From contig JAGCAV010000004.1 in the NCBI GenBank assembly GCA_017652545.1, positions 1-7,998 on the forward strand: a DNA stretch of 7,998 bases, read 5' to 3'. The position numbers and the translations under genes were made by a program. Positions 6,100 through 7,998 of this stretch are shown in pieces; within the stretch, counting starts at the first letter, position 1, and each line of letters begins with the position of its first letter. Below the pieces are notes generated by a model. The model did no database searches. It saw only the letters and a program-made list of their open reading frames with translations, and was not told the DNA's origin. The DNA is from Lachnospiraceae bacterium (GTDB lineage Bacteria > Bacillota_A > Clostridia > Lachnospirales > Lachnospiraceae).

Positions 6100-7133
6100 C
6101 TGTTCACCGTCCTTGTCCGGTAGAAAATGTAGACAAACAGGATCGCACCGACAAAGGAGGTCACCACACCGATGGGCAGTTCCAGCGGGCGCAGGAGCAT
6201 CCTGGCCGTCAGATCCGCGAGCATCAGAAAAACCGCACCTGCAAACATGGATGCCGGAAGCAGTTTTTTGTGATTCGGTCCCGTGATCATCCTGACGATA
6301 TGGGGCGTTACCAGGCCTACAAATCCGATCGATCCGCCAACCGAAACACATACGCCGATCAGGCATGAGACCAGGATCAGGACACGCAGACGCACCCTGC
6401 GCACATTGACGCCGACATTCCGGGCATTGTCTTCCCCGATGGCAAACGCGTTCAGTTCCGTGCACATGGTCAGGATGATCCCGCCAAATACAACAAGCGC
6501 AGCGAATAAGATCAGCACACTCTGCCATCCGCTCCCTGCCAGAGAACCCATCGTCCAGAAAGTGATGTTTTTGACTTTATCCGAAGCGAAGGTGAGAACC
6601 AGCGAGAGGATGCTGGACACGAACATGGAATACACGATACCGATCAGAATGATGGTATTCGTACTCAGTGAATTGTCCAGACGATAGGCCAGCGTCAGGA
6701 TCAGCACCAGGGAAAGAAACGCAAACAGCATGGCCATGATCATGGCACCCGAAAAAGGCAGCGCCGGAACCGTGATCTCAAAGGCGATCGCAACCGCCGC
6801 GCCAAGTGCCGCGCCGGAGGAGACGCCCAGTGTAGAGCCGTCAGCCAGCGGGTTCTTCAGCAGTCCCTGCATGGCTCCGCCGCAGACAGACAGCGCTGCC
6901 CCGGTAATGGCCACGCACAATACCCTTGGCAGCCTGACCGTCAGGATGATCGACTGCCAGGTTCCGGTCTCTTCCGGCATGCTGCCCATGATCTTTCCCG
7001 CGATAATGCGAAGCGTTGCCGCAAACGGAACATTCACGGAACCGAGGCATACACAGACGACCACCGTCAGACATGTGATGAGGCTGAACAGCAGATAGTG
7101 CCGCAGCGAAAAAACTTCCCTGTTCTGTTTCAT
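6096..7133 (-). CDS. ABC transporter permease, FecCD/BtuC family
   Basis: This integral membrane subunit forms the channel of a type II ABC importer; two copies normally pair with two ATPases. It is 345 residues, the usual size. Hydrophobic segments run through the whole chain, consistent with about ten helices; the first is at about 12-32 after a short basic start. Family hallmarks: RLPRVLCVAITGAAL (about 67-81), GGAMQGLLKNPLADGSTLGVSSGAALGA (84-111 region), the coupling-helix sequence GEDNARNVGV, GFVGLVTPHIVRMITGPNHKKLLP, and ELPIGVVTSFVGA near the end. ATG 7133 matches the family N-terminus, and the only usable ribosome signal is weak (AAGGA about 15 bases upstream, or a bare AGG). Substrates of the family are ferric siderophores, haem, cobalamin and related chelates. 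The sequence does not discriminate among them. Confidence 0.95.
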   Translation of the reverse strand: MKQNREVFSLRHYLLFSLITCLTVVVCVCLGSVNVPFAATLRIIAGKIMGSMPEETGTWQSIILTVRLPRVLCVAITGAALSVCGGAMQGLLKNPLADGSTLGVSSGAALGAAVAIAFEITVPALPFSGAMIMAMLFAFLSLVLILTLAYRLDNSLSTNTIILIGIVYSMFVSSILSLVLTFASDKVKNITFWTMGSLAGSGWQSVLILFAALVVFGGIILTMCTELNAFAIGEDNARNVGVNVRRVRLRVLILVSCLIGVCVSVGGSIGFVGLVTPHIVRMITGPNHKKLLPASMFAGAVFLMLADLTARMLLRPLELPIGVVTSFVGAILFVYIFYRTRTVNR

Positions 7134-7163
7134 GGGTATGCCTGTTCTTCCTTTACCGGTTGA

Positions 7164-7998
7164 TCACTCTGTCATGCCTTCAGCCGCTTCTTCCCCGTCC
7201 CCGTAGACAAATTCATAGAGCATCTTTGCTCCTTCCGCAAGCCTGGGCACAGGACGTGAGAGCTCGTTGTTCTGCAGGTTCAGGATGGCACCGTTTTTCA
7301 CCGCAGTCACGTTTTCCCAGCCGCTTCTGCCCATGATCTCCTCCTCAGGCGTCGGTCCTTCCCCAAAATACATGGAGATGGTCACGATATAATCCGGATT
7401 TCTTTCCAGGACCTGTTCCTCCGACACTTCACCCCAGCCGTTTACATCGCTGAAAATATTCTCCAGTCCGATCAGGTCCGCGACTTCGTCCATGAACGTG
7501 CCCTCTCCGGCTGCCCACAGGCCGTATTCCAGCGGGGAAACTTCAAAGTAAACAGATGACGCCTTCCCTGAATCCCCTTCGGCTTCCTTCGCCAGGTCCG
7601 CCAGTTCATCAAAGCCTGCCTGCATCCCGTCCACGATCTCTTCCGCTTCTGTCTCCTTACCCACAAGCTGACCGATCATGCGGATCGCCTCATAGGTTCC
7701 CTCAATGTTCTGGGCGTCAGATACGACCACGCGTATGCCGGCTTTTTCAAGCTGGTCCACCACATCCGTGCTCTGCGCCATGGTTCCCATCAGCAGCACC
7801 TGCGGCTCAAGCGCAATAATCTCCTCCACATTGGTCTCATACCCCGATTCCACAGAAGGCACATCAAACACCTCAGCCGGATAGTCACAGTATTCTCCCC
7901 TGCCGACAAGCAGATCACCGGCACCCAGTGCATACAGGATCTCACAGTCTGCGGCAGTCAGCGCAACCACCCGCTCCGCGGGCTCTTCCAGCACGACC
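7164..7998 (-). CDS. ABC transporter substrate-binding protein, BtuF/FepB-like, N-terminus outside window
   Basis: The frame is open to the right edge and 277 residues plus the stop are visible. The first apparent start (GTG at 7994) is an internal Val, because the sequence before it is also coding and resembles the usual V-x-L-x-x-P-A-E-R-V-V entry into the fold. About 50-70 residues, including the signal peptide and likely lipoprotein cysteine, should lie beyond the edge. Peripla_BP_2-type features: EILYALGAGDLLVGRGEYCDYPAEV, EEIIALEPQVLLMGT, VVDQLEKAGIRVVV, then lobe two with SPLEYGLWAAGEGTFMDE, GWGEVSEEQVLERNPDYIV and a final helix. EYCDYP resembles cobalamin-binding BtuF proteins, but Clostridia use similar proteins for haem and siderophores. 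The C-terminus is acidic (GDGEEAAEGMTE). It is followed 30 bases later by the permease gene. Confidence 0.9.
   Translation of the reverse strand, partial: VVLEEPAERVVALTAADCEILYALGAGDLLVGRGEYCDYPAEVFDVPSVESGYETNVEEIIALEPQVLLMGTMAQSTDVVDQLEKAGIRVVVSDAQNIEGTYEAIRMIGQLVGKETEAEEIVDGMQAGFDELADLAKEAEGDSGKASSVYFEVSPLEYGLWAAGEGTFMDEVADLIGLENIFSDVNGWGEVSEEQVLERNPDYIVTISMYFGEGPTPEEEIMGRSGWENVTAVKNGAILNLQNNELSRPVPRLAEGAKMLYEFVYGDGEEAAEGMTE

Larger units (their letters stand above)
1..7998 (-). other. Probable single operon: importer, sugar-processing enzymes, glycyl radical system
   Basis: All eight genes point left. The gaps in transcription order are 30, -4, 17, 13, about 42, about 21 and 65 bases. 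No GC-rich hairpin followed by a T-run occurs in any gap, and no gap has room for an obvious promoter, except possibly the 65-base one before the glycyl radical enzyme. Four genes carry an AGGAGG or close relative at good spacing, which suggests independent re-initiation on one message. The operon continues past both edges: the first gene lacks its start and the last its end. That all eight genes share one transcript is inferred from spacing and orientation only. Confidence 0.7.

Noticed and set aside
5506..6123. 205-codon plus-strand open frame opposite the ABC ATPase
   Set aside because: The opposite strand encodes every ABC motif in order, so this is the complementary shadow.

Overview
The window reads as one continuous, single-direction gene cluster. 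All eight recognisable genes lie on the minus strand, so transcription runs from about 7998 towards 1. Gaps are -4 to 65 bases, and I see no convincing terminator or internal promoter. The gene at each edge is cut by the window. The sequence fits an anaerobic Bacillota (Firmicutes), most likely a gut-type Clostridia/Lachnospiraceae. The reasons are a glycyl radical enzyme with its activase, strong AGGAGG-type ribosome binding sites 5-8 bases before several starts, and protein wording familiar from that group. Base composition is moderately GC-rich by eye. The taxonomic call is inference.

Region 7998-5329 holds an ABC importer of the iron-siderophore/haem/cobalamin class. It comprises a substrate-binding protein missing its N-terminus, a FecCD-type permease, and a FecE/BtuD-type ATPase whose start codon overlaps the permease stop (ATGA).

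Region 5311-1624 holds three sugar or polyol enzymes, packed 13-42 bases apart: an FGGY-family kinase resembling D-xylulose kinases, a zinc-dependent medium-chain alcohol dehydrogenase, and an aldo/keto reductase. The kinase starts only 17 bases after the ATPase stop.

Region 1602-1 holds a radical-SAM glycyl-radical-enzyme activase, followed after 65 bases by the first 204 codons of its probable target, a glycyl radical enzyme of the pyruvate formate-lyase superfamily. That last gene runs off the left edge and its glycyl-radical domain is outside the window.

Taken together this looks like an anaerobic catabolic operon. Two oxidoreductases and a ketose-type kinase process a polyol or sugar derivative, and a radical enzyme cleaves or dehydrates one of the intermediates. 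I do not recognise the subtype of radical enzyme or the combination with a FecCD transporter, so the substrate is unknown. No regulator, sugar transporter, PTS, aldolase or microcompartment shell gene is visible here. No RNA gene, mobile element, CRISPR array or pseudogene was seen.
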